Source: Clostridia bacterium (GTDB taxonomy: Bacteria; Bacillota; Clostridia; Oscillospirales; Acutalibacteraceae). From it: DNA of 6,609 nt. A model generated the notes under the pieces. That model saw only the letters and a program-made list of their open reading frames with translations. It was not told the DNA's origin and searched no databases. Of this stretch, positions 1 to 5,854 are shown in pieces. The DNA is taken from the NCBI GenBank assembly GCA_017454565.1, contig JAFTCS010000230.1, positions 1-6,609 of the forward strand. Direction: 5' to 3'. The position numbers and the translations under genes are program-made. Position 1 is the first letter of the stretch, and each line of letters starts with the position of its first letter.

Positions 1-160
1 GAAACTTCCGAAGCACCATCTTTCTTGTCTCTTTTGCGCCGTACTGCGTGTCTCTCACTTGCAGTACACAAAGTACAGCGGCGTTCGAGACACATTGTCC
101 GCCACAAAATATCCTGCGAAATCTGGCACTTCTCCAGTTTCCGAGGAAATCTATTTTTCT
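1..160 (-). other. Non-coding or decayed element with open minus-strand frames and nested inverted repeats
   Basis: No convincing gene is seen here. Two of the three minus-strand frames run through the whole stretch without a stop, and the third stays open until a TGA just after a ...TPLYFVYCK-like peptide (stop near 55-57). None has a clear ribosome site, and the frames run off the left edge. The DNA holds competing inverted repeats: GTACTGC at 41-47 with GCAGTAC at 61-67 (perfect, 13-nt loop), and GTGTCTC at 48-54 with GAGACAC at 87-93. Several open frames plus internal symmetry suit a dispersed repeat element better than a protein gene, but the 3' end of a gene beyond the edge cannot be excluded. 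Confidence 0.3.
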
Positions 161-161
161 G

Positions 162-191
162 TTGACAAATGCACCCCGAATGTATTATTAT
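162..191 (+). promoter_or_regulatory. Sigma-A type promoter for the tRNA-Ala gene
   Basis: A perfect -35 box, TTGACA, lies at 162-167. TATTAT at 186-191 gives an 18-bp spacer, and an overlapping TATTAT at 183-188 would give 15. With the 186-191 box the transcript would begin near 198, only a few bases before the first acceptor-stem base of the tRNA at 202, as expected for a stable-RNA promoter. The box sequences are read directly; the start site is inferred. Confidence 0.65.
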
Positions 192-201
192 ATACCTAAA
201 T

Positions 202-274
202 GGGGGTATAGCTCAGATGGTAGAGCGTTCGGTTCGCATTCGAAAGGTCACGGGTTCGATTCCCGTTATCTCCA
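202..274 (+). tRNA. tRNA-Ala, anticodon CGC
   Basis: A full 73-nt cloverleaf can be folded by eye. The acceptor 5' strand GGGGGTA (202-208) pairs with TATCTCC (267-273). The D stem is GCTC/GAGC (211-214, 223-226). The anticodon stem is 228-232 with 240-244, around loop TTCGCAT (233-239). The variable loop is AGGTC. The T stem ACGGG/CCCGT (250-254, 262-266) encloses TTCGATT. The anticodon at 235-237 is CGC, reading the alanine codon GCG. The acceptor has a G3:U70 pair (G204 with T271), the main identity element of tRNA-Ala, so codon and identity agree. The discriminator base is A274. The CCA tail is not encoded (GAA follows) and must be added after transcription. Confidence 0.97.
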
Positions 275-279
275 GAAAC

Positions 280-302
280 GCCCCGTCAAGATGTGCCGGG
301 GC
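280..302 (+). terminator. Weak terminator-like hairpin directly behind the tRNA
   Basis: GCCCCG (280-285) pairs with CGGGGC (297-302) around an 11-nt loop, five bases after the tRNA 3' end. No T-run follows: the sequence continues into AT-rich TGAATAA repeats. It resembles the hairpin at 478-499, which does have a T-run. It may therefore be a terminator separated from its T-run, a 3'-processing signal, or an incidental hairpin. Confidence 0.4.
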
Positions 303-405
303 TCAATGAATAATGAATAGTGAATAATGAATAATTTATAATGCAGCTCCGAGGGGCGTTTCTGTATTATTCGTTATTCATTATTCTTTATTCATTATTC
401 ATTAA
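303..405. repeat. Imperfect AT-rich palindrome built from TGAATAA units
   Basis: The left arm 303-343 consists of tandem TGAATAA/TGAATAG-type units. The right arm 365-405 is its reverse complement with 34 of 41 positions matching by hand alignment. The central ~21 bases are GC-rich. The arms would form a long hairpin in RNA or single-stranded DNA. A second, mutually exclusive pairing also exists: the 12 bases at 273-284 (CAGAAACGCCCC) match the reverse complement of 353-364 exactly. No protein is encoded and no target-site duplication is visible. A small palindromic intergenic repeat or MITE-like element is the likeliest reading. Confidence 0.72.
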
Positions 406-477
406 AAACCATAACCAGAAATCATAATATACCGCAAAACGATTCTGTATTTTTTATACGATTATTTATTTTCAACC

Positions 478-514
478 GCCCCGCCGCGATTTGCCGGGGT
501 TATTTTTTATTATT
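478..514 (+). terminator. Rho-independent terminator, probably of the tRNA transcript
   Basis: CCCCG (479-483) pairs with CGGGG (495-499), with a possible outer G-U pair, around an 11-nt loop. TTATTTTTTATTATT follows. The block 477-501 matches the tRNA-proximal hairpin block 279-303 at about 20 of 25 positions. The bases 406-477, between the palindrome and this hairpin, are AT-rich and show no gene. No convincing promoter for the downstream mtaB gene was found between 500 and 560. Confidence 0.6.
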
Positions 515-574
515 CGGTTAAGGCAACAACAAGCTTTCAGCTTTTAATAATGATATGTAAAACGAGGACAGAAT

Positions 575-1864
575 ATGAAAGTAAAGATTATCACTCTGGG
601 CTGCAAGGTGAATCAGTTTGAGACACAGGCAATGCTCAGTGCACTGAGCGAAAACGGATACACTATAGTAAACGAGGACGAACCGGCAGACGTTTCGGTA
701 ATAAATTCCTGTGCCGTTACGAAGGTCAGCGAGCAAAAGGCGGTCAAGCTGATACATCGTCTCAGGAGGGAAAATCCCGCATCGGTGATAGTGCTGACCG
801 GCTGCATGGCTCAGGCTTTTCCGGACTGCGGCGACAGACTGCCGGAGGTCGATATCGTTCTGGGAAATAAGCGCCGCGGCGACCTTGTTCCGGTACTGGA
901 AGGCTACTTTGCAAAGGGCGCAAAACTCACCTCTGTTGAGCAGTATAAAAGATCCGACCCGTACGAAGCGCTTTTCGTAGATGACTTTATGAACCGCACC
1001 AGAGCCTACCTTAAAATTGAGGACGGCTGCAACCGGTTCTGCTCATACTGCATCATCCCATACGCCCGCGGACGTGTGCGTTCGTGCACACTTGACTATA
1101 TCCGCAGCGAAATCGCAGCATTTGCAAAAAACGGATATAAAGAGGTCGTGCTGATCGGCATAAATCTCAGCTCATTCGGAAGTGACAACGGACTGAAATT
1201 TTCCGATGCCATCGCGGCTGCCTGCGAAAGCTCCGATATCCGGATAAGGCTGGGTTCACTGGAGCCTGAATCAATGGACATGGACACTCTGCAAACCATT
1301 GCAAGGTACAGAAATTTTTGTCCGCAGTTCCATCTTGCCCTGCAAAGCGGATGCGATGAGACTCTCCGCCGTATGAACAGGCACTATACTGCCTCGGAAT
1401 ATGAGGAGATCGTGCGCAATATACGAAGTGTGTTTGAAAATCCTTCGATAACCACCGATGTTATGGTGGGCTTTCCTGGCGAGACCGAGGATGAGTTCAA
1501 AGAATCCGTGGGCTTCGTTCGGAAGATCGGTTTTGCAAGGGTACATATTTTCCCCTATTCCAGACGAGCAGGCACCGCTGCCGACAAGGCTCCGGGTCAG
1601 ATCAGTCCGGAAGTAAAAAAGGAAAGGGCAGCACTTATGGCTAAAGCAGCCGGATCCGGCATGGCGGAATTTCTTGCCTCACAAGTCGGACGTACAGAGA
1701 ATGTACTTATAGAGACCCTGAACAAGGACGGCTATTATGAGGGCTACACCATGAACTACACTCAGGTATATGTCCGGTCAGAAGCCGACATAACAGGCCT
1801 GGTAGTGCCGGTGAAGCTCACCTCGGCAAGAGACGAGCTTTGCATAGGCGAATTATCTGACTAA
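575..1864 (+). CDS. mtaB: tRNA (N6-threonylcarbamoyladenosine(37)-C2)-methylthiotransferase MtaB
   Basis: A radical-SAM methylthiotransferase of 429 residues that converts t6A at position 37 of ANN-reading tRNAs to ms2t6A, using SAM and two 4Fe-4S clusters in the cytoplasm. The N-terminal MTTase domain (about 1-130) carries three cluster cysteines: C10 in TLGCKVNQ, C46 in INSCAVT and C77 in TGCMAQ. The radical-SAM core (about 140-365) carries C-x3-C-x2-C at C152, C156 and C159 in DGCNRFCSYCIIPYARG. A TRAM RNA-binding domain occupies about 370-427. The TLGCKVNQ opening and the IIPYARGRVRS stretch fit MtaB (YqeV) better than MiaB or RimO. GAGGA at 564-568 lies six bases before the ATG and supports this start. 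The gene appears monocistronic, between a terminator at 478-514 and one at 1889-1929. It is complete and slightly shorter than the Bacillus homologue. Confidence 0.93.
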   Translation: MKVKIITLGCKVNQFETQAMLSALSENGYTIVNEDEPADVSVINSCAVTKVSEQKAVKLIHRLRRENPASVIVLTGCMAQAFPDCGDRLPEVDIVLGNKRRGDLVPVLEGYFAKGAKLTSVEQYKRSDPYEALFVDDFMNRTRAYLKIEDGCNRFCSYCIIPYARGRVRSCTLDYIRSEIAAFAKNGYKEVVLIGINLSSFGSDNGLKFSDAIAAACESSDIRIRLGSLEPESMDMDTLQTIARYRNFCPQFHLALQSGCDETLRRMNRHYTASEYEEIVRNIRSVFENPSITTDVMVGFPGETEDEFKESVGFVRKIGFARVHIFPYSRRAGTAADKAPGQISPEVKKERAALMAKAAGSGMAEFLASQVGRTENVLIETLNKDGYYEGYTMNYTQVYVRSEADITGLVVPVKLTSARDELCIGELSD

Positions 1865-1888
1865 ACGCAAATATATTATACAAAAAAT

Positions 1889-1929
1889 AAGCAGCCGGAG
1901 GACCAGACCTCTTCCGGCTGCTTTTGTGT
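1889..1929. terminator. Bidirectional terminator between mtaB and the cyclophilin gene
   Basis: AAGCAGCCGGA (1889-1899) pairs perfectly with TCCGGCTGCTT (1913-1923). The stem extends inward by a G-U, a G-C and an A-T pair, leaving a 7-nt loop. TTTT then GTGTT follows on the plus strand. On the minus strand the same stem is followed by TTATTTTTTG. It lies 25 bases past the mtaB stop and 23 bases past the end of the convergent cyclophilin gene, so it can serve both. Confidence 0.9.
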
Positions 1930-1945
1930 TATGCGGATATGACAA

Positions 1946-2467
1946 TCAGACCTTTTCGGGATCGGGATAAGTGATGCCGAATGTGTCAACGGTAACAGAC
2001 TCCATTACCTGCGGGTCGAGGGGCTTGTCGTTGAAATCGGTGTCGCAGGCTGCGATCTCGTTCACAACATCCATGCCCTCTGTCACCTTTCCGAAGGCGG
2101 CGTATGAACCGTCAAGATGCGGCGCATCCTTGTGCATGATGAAAAACTGTGATCCTGCGGAATCCGGGAACATGGACCTTGCCATGGAAAGAACTCCTGC
2201 CGTGTGCTTGATGCTGTTGTTGAAGCCGTTCTTGGAGAACTCGCCTCTGATGTGGTAACCGGGGCCGCCTGTGCCGGTGCCCTGAGGACAGCCGCCCTGA
2301 ATCATAAAGCCGTAGATAACTCTGTGGAAAGTCAGGCCGTTGTAATATCCCGAATTGACAAGGCTGATGAAGTTATTCACCGTATTAGGAGCTGTGTCGG
2401 GATAAAGCTCCGCCTTAATGGTCTTTCCGTCTTTCATTTTGATGGTCACAACAGGATTCTGTGCCAT
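1946..2467 (-). CDS. Cytoplasmic cyclophilin-type peptidyl-prolyl cis-trans isomerase
   Basis: A single-domain cyclophilin of 173 residues, catalysing cis-trans isomerisation of Xaa-Pro bonds. The core signature is FHRVIYGFMIQGGCPQGTGTGG at about 47-68, with catalytic R49 in FHR plus F54 and Q57. The hydrophobic pocket is seen in AGSQFFI (104-110) and HLDGSYAAFGKV (117-128). The position equivalent to the cyclosporin-contacting Trp of human CypA is not a Trp, as in many bacterial cyclophilins. There is no signal peptide or lipobox, so it should be cytoplasmic. It is closest in build to PpiB-type enzymes. AAGGAAGG (2475-2482) lies seven bases before the ATG. It has its own promoter (2538-2566), a 5' leader hairpin (2498-2527) and a terminator shared with mtaB. 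No terminator was found behind spoIVA, so read-through from the sporulation operon is also possible. Confidence 0.93.
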   Translation of the reverse strand: MAQNPVVTIKMKDGKTIKAELYPDTAPNTVNNFISLVNSGYYNGLTFHRVIYGFMIQGGCPQGTGTGGPGYHIRGEFSKNGFNNSIKHTAGVLSMARSMFPDSAGSQFFIMHKDAPHLDGSYAAFGKVTEGMDVVNEIAACDTDFNDKPLDPQVMESVTVDTFGITYPDPEKV

Positions 2468-2497
2468 GATCTCGCCTTCCTTTTTGGTTTTTATAGC

Positions 2498-2527
2498 AGA
2501 CTTTCCCGGAAACTTCCGGGAAAGTCT
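2498..2527 (-). promoter_or_regulatory. Perfect stem-loop at the 5' end of the cyclophilin mRNA
   Basis: AGACTTTCCCGGAA (2498-2511) is the exact reverse complement of TTCCGGGAAAGTCT (2514-2527), giving a 14-bp inverted repeat with only two bases between the arms. From the promoter at 2538-2566 the transcript should begin near 2531, placing the stem 3-4 bases from the 5' end. Such 5'-terminal stems are known to shield mRNA from 5'-end-dependent decay. Alternatives are an operator, or a terminator for plus-strand transcription (a T-rich tract follows on that strand, but no plus-strand gene ends here). On the minus strand no T-run follows, so it is a poor terminator for spoIVA. Confidence 0.55.
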
Positions 2528-2537
2528 ATTATCTTTT

Positions 2538-2566
2538 ATTTTACTCTATTTGTTTGAAATAATCAA
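2538..2566 (-). promoter_or_regulatory. Sigma-A type promoter for the cyclophilin gene
   Basis: Read on the minus strand, TTGATT (2566-2561) is followed after exactly 17 bases by TAAAAT (2543-2538). These are good -35 and -10 boxes at the ideal spacing. The predicted start near 2531 leaves a leader of about 64 bases containing the 14-bp stem-loop and the AAGGAAGG ribosome site. Confidence 0.6.
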
Positions 2567-2609
2567 GCCGTTCCCGTGAAAAACAGTTTCGGACAGCACA
2601 TTACTAAGC

Positions 2610-4088
2610 TCACAATATAATACATATCAGTCCGTTGCAGCCGTCGTTGATTATGCGCTCGGTGGTCTCCTTCATTTTCTTGCGGGCGTCGGCAGGCATG
2701 CGGTACAGCTTGTTCTGCAGACCCTCGTTCACCAGCTCGTGCAGTGACTTTCCGAAAATATTTGACTCCCAGAGCTTTGAAGGCTCCTCCTCGAACTCCT
2801 TCAGCAGATAGCCCACCAGTTCCTCCGACTGCTGCTCGGAACCGACTATCGGGGTGATCTCCGTTTTAATAGTTGTTTTCATCATGTGAATGGACGGCGC
2901 ATTTGCTCTCAGGCGCACTCCGTATCTGCCGCCCTGCTTGATTATTTCGGGGTCCTCAAGAGTAAGCTCATCCATGGTGGGCATCACGATTCCGTAGCCG
3001 TTCTCGTTTACATCCTCGTAGGCCTGACGCAGACGCTCGTACTTCTTTTTCACGCCCGAAAGCTCCAGCATAACATCAAGCAAGCCGCCCTCGTCCTGAA
3101 TCTCAAAGCCGGTCTTTTCGCCAAGCACTTTATAGAACAGGGAGCCTTCCAGATCTACCCTCAGCCTTGCTTTGCCCGAACCCAGATCGACCGAACTGGT
3201 CTCTGCTCTTACCACATATTCGCATCCGGAAATGCTTTCGGCTGCATCACTCACCTCTCGCAGCCTGCGGATGTTCTTTGCGCTGCTCTGTATAACCGAA
3301 AACAGCCTGCTGCGCAGCCAGTGTTCCTTTTCAAGCCCGCTCACCCAGCGCGGCATATCAACCTTTATCTCTTTCACAGGGAACTCAAAAAGCACCCTCG
3401 CAAGTATACGCTTGATCTCACGCTCATCAAGATCCATACAGCTCACCGGCTCTACCGGCACACCGTATTTTTCACTCAACTGAGAGGAAAGCTCTAAAAC
3501 CTCCTTAGAACGAGGCTCTACCGCATTCAGCAGCACAATAAACGGCTTGTTTATATCCTTCAGTTCCTTTATCACCCGTTCCTCGGCGTCCTCATATTCC
3601 TCACGGGCAATATCGCTGATGCTTCCATCGGTGGTAATGACCAGTCCGATGGTGGAATGGTCGGTAATGACCTTCTTGGTACCTATCTCGGCAGCCATGT
3701 CAAAGGGTATCGCATCTTCAAACCAGGGCGTTTTTACCATACGAGGCGCTTCGTCCTCTATGTAGCCCAAAGCGCTCGGTACGATATAGCCTACACAGTC
3801 GATCATCCTCACATGAAAAACAGCGTTGCCCTCAAGGTTGACCTCCACCGCATTTTCGGGGATAAATTTCGGCTCGGTGGTCATTATTGTCTTGCCTGCC
3901 GCTGACTGGGGCAGCTCGTCGGTCGCCCTCTCACGCTGCTCGCTGTCTGCAATGTTCGGGATGACCAAAGTATCCATGAACCGCTTTATAAATGTTGACT
4001 TGCCTGTACGGACAGGACCCACGATCCCCAGATAGATATCACCGTTGGTTCGTTTTGAAATATCCTTGTACACATTCATTTCTTCCAT
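2610..4088 (-). CDS. spoIVA: Stage IV sporulation protein A, spore-coat basement ATPase
   Basis: At 492 residues this has the length of Bacillus SpoIVA. The protein hydrolyses ATP to polymerise into a static shell on the outer forespore membrane, on which coat and cortex assembly depend. The N-terminal TRAFAC-like ATPase domain (about 1-235) has the opening KDISKRTNGDIYLGIVGPVR, Walker A GPVRTGKST at 24-32 (K30), the threonine-rich TIMTTEPKF switch at 67-75, a Walker B-like MIDCVGY (D97) and LLNAVEP near 186-192. A middle domain (about 237-400) follows, then a C-terminal region ending in the hydrophobic GLICIIL, the part that contacts the membrane/SpoVM in Bacillus. GGAGGAG-type bases at 4096-4104 lie seven bases before the first ATG, favouring it over Met4. 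The gene starts 18 bases after the sipL-like stop, so the two are co-transcribed. No clear terminator follows. Confidence 0.97.
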   Translation of the reverse strand: MEEMNVYKDISKRTNGDIYLGIVGPVRTGKSTFIKRFMDTLVIPNIADSEQRERATDELPQSAAGKTIMTTEPKFIPENAVEVNLEGNAVFHVRMIDCVGYIVPSALGYIEDEAPRMVKTPWFEDAIPFDMAAEIGTKKVITDHSTIGLVITTDGSISDIAREEYEDAEERVIKELKDINKPFIVLLNAVEPRSKEVLELSSQLSEKYGVPVEPVSCMDLDEREIKRILARVLFEFPVKEIKVDMPRWVSGLEKEHWLRSRLFSVIQSSAKNIRRLREVSDAAESISGCEYVVRAETSSVDLGSGKARLRVDLEGSLFYKVLGEKTGFEIQDEGGLLDVMLELSGVKKKYERLRQAYEDVNENGYGIVMPTMDELTLEDPEIIKQGGRYGVRLRANAPSIHMMKTTIKTEITPIVGSEQQSEELVGYLLKEFEEEPSKLWESNIFGKSLHELVNEGLQNKLYRMPADARKKMKETTERIINDGCNGLICIIL

Positions 4089-4106
4089 CTGTGCTCTCCT
4101 CCCCTG

Positions 4107-5645
4107 TCACATCGGGATCAGTATCATGCCGTCGGCAGTGATAATATCCTCGGTCATCTCGTTTTCAAGTCTGATAGCCTCCGCTGAGGTGCAATAAGCA
4201 CAGGCGATATCCCAAAGAGACTCTCCTTCTTCGGCATAATACAGAGTCAGGGCAGCGGTCTTGTCCTTCATGCGGCAGCGGTCATCACTGCTGCGAACAC
4301 TTATGATGCCTCTCATGGGCGTCTGCTCTATAACGCTGCCTGTAAGCTTCATGTCCAGCTTGATCTCAATGCTGTTGTCCCCTGTTATGCGAAATGCCAT
4401 TCCCGCAGGCTTTACTTCTATCTTTGCACCCGGTGACTGAAGATCCACACCCAGTTCAGGATTAAAGGAAAAATCCACAGGTCTTTCCACATAATATGGT
4501 ACGCCCTCAGCGTCAAGCGCTAAAATACAGCAGCCCGCCTTGCCCTTGACCGTAAACTGTCCGTTCTCATACACCCAAAGACTGTTGATATTGTCGCACC
4601 ACATGTCTATGACCCTGCTTATACCGCAGTCGCCGGTATTCAGCTCGCTCTTCACCTGAATATCATCATTCAGCAGCGACCTGAGATGTGTAAATCTATA
4701 TTGCTTCTTTTCCATCTCTAACTCGTAGTCAGTAGAGTAGGCATCCTCAGCCATTTCAACAAGGTAATCCTCGGTGGCAATAACTGTCGCGCATAGCTTT
4801 GCGTCAAGGGTGACAAGGGTGCTGTTCTCATCATACTCGGATTTCAGCGCCGTATCGTAATTCATCACCTCAACGCTTACCTCGTTGACCGAGTTGTCGC
4901 TTATGCCTTTGGCATCCAGCACCTGCGAAAAGGGAATATTGAAGGTCATAACATCCTGAGTGCCGCTTTCAATATCGGTAACGTAAAGTATGCGCAGGGC
5001 AGCTTCTCCGCTTATCATAATTTTATCGCTCAAAGGCTTTACGCTGTCACAGCTCACAGAAAGCTCGCTGCGGAGTATGCTCTCAGGGAACCCCTTGCCC
5101 TGACCAATATCCAGAACCTCGGCAATGGAAAACTGCTGCTGGCCCATTGCGCAAAGCCTGCTCACTGTACTTACAGACTTTTTCTGCTGGATATCATCAC
5201 CCTGAATACTGCTGAAATACTCCTGATCCGCATATGCCTGCACACTTACAACAACAGAGAAAGCTCCGTGAATATCAACTCTTCTCGGGCTGACCGCACG
5301 GCAGTTGAGATACTCTGTTTTAAGCCTTACCATCGCTAAAGCGTCCTCCGGACTTGATTTCAGGGCAAAGCTGCACGAAAACGGGCTTAAATGCTCGCAC
5401 AGCCTTACAGCCTGCTTTCTTGAATCAAGATAATAAAGGCTTATAAGCGCGCTCCCCTCAACCTCCAGCATATCGCCTGAAATGTTTTTGGAGGTGATTC
5501 CGGGGCTGATCCTGCACTTGAGTATCTTCTCAATATCCGGACAGTAATCGGGCAGGTTCAGGTCAAGGTCAACCGGCATTTCTTTTGTGCCCTCAAATAT
5601 GGTCTCGGGCGTTCTGCAAACTTCTCGGGTAAGCTGATAATCCAT
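4107..5645 (-). CDS. sipL: SipL-like SPOCS (DUF3794) and LysM spore-coat morphogenesis protein
   Basis: A protein of 512 residues from the start chosen here. The N-terminal region (about 12-140) has the family opening, with CRTPETIFEGTKEMPVDL and LNLPDYCPDIEKILKC; proline/aspartate-rich motifs of this kind mark SPOCS/DUF3794 domains. Similar beta-rich units follow at about 190-300 and 325-440. The C-terminus (about 467-512) is a LysM domain: YYAEEGESLWDIACAYCTS, then ENEM and ILIPM. There is no signal peptide or membrane segment, fitting a mother-cell cytoplasmic protein. In C. difficile, SipL has this architecture and binds SpoIVA through LysM; here spoIVA is the next gene, 18 bases downstream, which strongly supports the assignment. 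The start at 5645 is preferred over the upstream ATG at 5654 because GAGAGG (5655-5660) abuts that ATG but sits nine bases before this one. The role is inferred from the homologue. Confidence 0.85.
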   Translation of the reverse strand: MDYQLTREVCRTPETIFEGTKEMPVDLDLNLPDYCPDIEKILKCRISPGITSKNISGDMLEVEGSALISLYYLDSRKQAVRLCEHLSPFSCSFALKSSPEDALAMVRLKTEYLNCRAVSPRRVDIHGAFSVVVSVQAYADQEYFSSIQGDDIQQKKSVSTVSRLCAMGQQQFSIAEVLDIGQGKGFPESILRSELSVSCDSVKPLSDKIMISGEAALRILYVTDIESGTQDVMTFNIPFSQVLDAKGISDNSVNEVSVEVMNYDTALKSEYDENSTLVTLDAKLCATVIATEDYLVEMAEDAYSTDYELEMEKKQYRFTHLRSLLNDDIQVKSELNTGDCGISRVIDMWCDNINSLWVYENGQFTVKGKAGCCILALDAEGVPYYVERPVDFSFNPELGVDLQSPGAKIEVKPAGMAFRITGDNSIEIKLDMKLTGSVIEQTPMRGIISVRSSDDRCRMKDKTAALTLYYAEEGESLWDIACAYCTSAEAIRLENEMTEDIITADGMILIPM

Positions 5646-5654
5646 ATTCCGCAT

Positions 5655-5660
5655 CCTCTC
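5655..5660 (-). promoter_or_regulatory. Ribosome binding site that decides the sipL start
   Basis: GAGAGG on the minus strand touches the ATG at 5654-5652 with zero spacing, which cannot position a ribosome there. It lies nine bases before the in-frame ATG at 5645-5643. The second ATG gives MDYQLTREV, matching the usual short N-terminus of DUF3794 proteins. Confidence 0.6.
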
Positions 5661-5854
5661 ACAGTTTTTTCTATGAATTTATATTCACCCCCATGGCTGT
5701 TTATGCAGACGATGAAGAGCCGGCGAAACTTTTGTATTTCAGGCCGTGCGCAGAAAACCATATATGACAAAATCCTCTCCTGTATTGTGCTACACTGTAA
5801 TTGCAGAAAAATTCTGCTTGCCCAGCATCCTATAAAAAAGGAGAGTGAATACCA
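5661..5854. promoter_or_regulatory. Divergent control region between sipL-spoIVA and spoIIA operons
   Basis: About 200 bases with no convincing gene, driving both sporulation operons. For the plus-strand spoIIA operon, TGCTACACT at 5788-5796 resembles an extended -10 box (TGnTAnnnT) without a good -35. TGACAAA at 5765-5771 fits the Spo0A box TGNCRAA, about 20 bases upstream of it. A perfect 15-bp palindrome, GCAGAA-AAA-TTCTGC, lies at 5803-5817, near where that transcript would begin. No convincing sigma-H pair (AGGA..GAAT at normal spacing) was found. The individual sites are weak; only the regional role is reasonably secure. Confidence 0.4.
5677..5706 (-). promoter_or_regulatory. Possible sigma-E-like promoter of the sipL-spoIVA operon
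   Basis: Read on the minus strand, GCATAAA (5706-5700) and AATATAAAT (5685-5677) are 14 bases apart. They resemble the sigma-E pattern (about KMATATT, 14-15 bases, CATACAMT) at roughly 5 of 7 and 5 of 8 positions. The start would fall some 25-35 bases before the sipL ATG. SpoIVA is sigma-E-controlled in Bacillus, so a mother-cell promoter is expected here, but the match is imperfect. Confidence 0.3.

Noticed and set aside
48..320. Plus-strand 90-residue open frame covering the left-edge element and the tRNA
   Set aside because: It reads straight through the tRNA-Ala and its promoter, has no ribosome site, and its product shows no recognisable motif.
305..404. TGAATAA repeats as a possible CRISPR array
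   Set aside because: Units are 7-8 bases with no unique spacers and the two halves are inverted copies; this is a palindrome, not a repeat-spacer array.
2886..3497. 203-residue plus-strand open frame within spoIVA
   Set aside because: It is antisense to a full-length, well-conserved spoIVA, with no ribosome site or recognisable domain.
5646..5654. Upstream ATG giving sipL three extra residues
   Set aside because: The only ribosome site (GAGAGG) directly touches this ATG with no spacing, so the next in-frame ATG at 5645 is preferred.
2468..5854. Search for a small spoVM-like gene (26-residue amphipathic peptide) near spoIVA
   Set aside because: No short frame with a ribosome site and a SpoVM-like pattern was seen in the gaps 2468-2609, 4089-4106 or 5655-5854.
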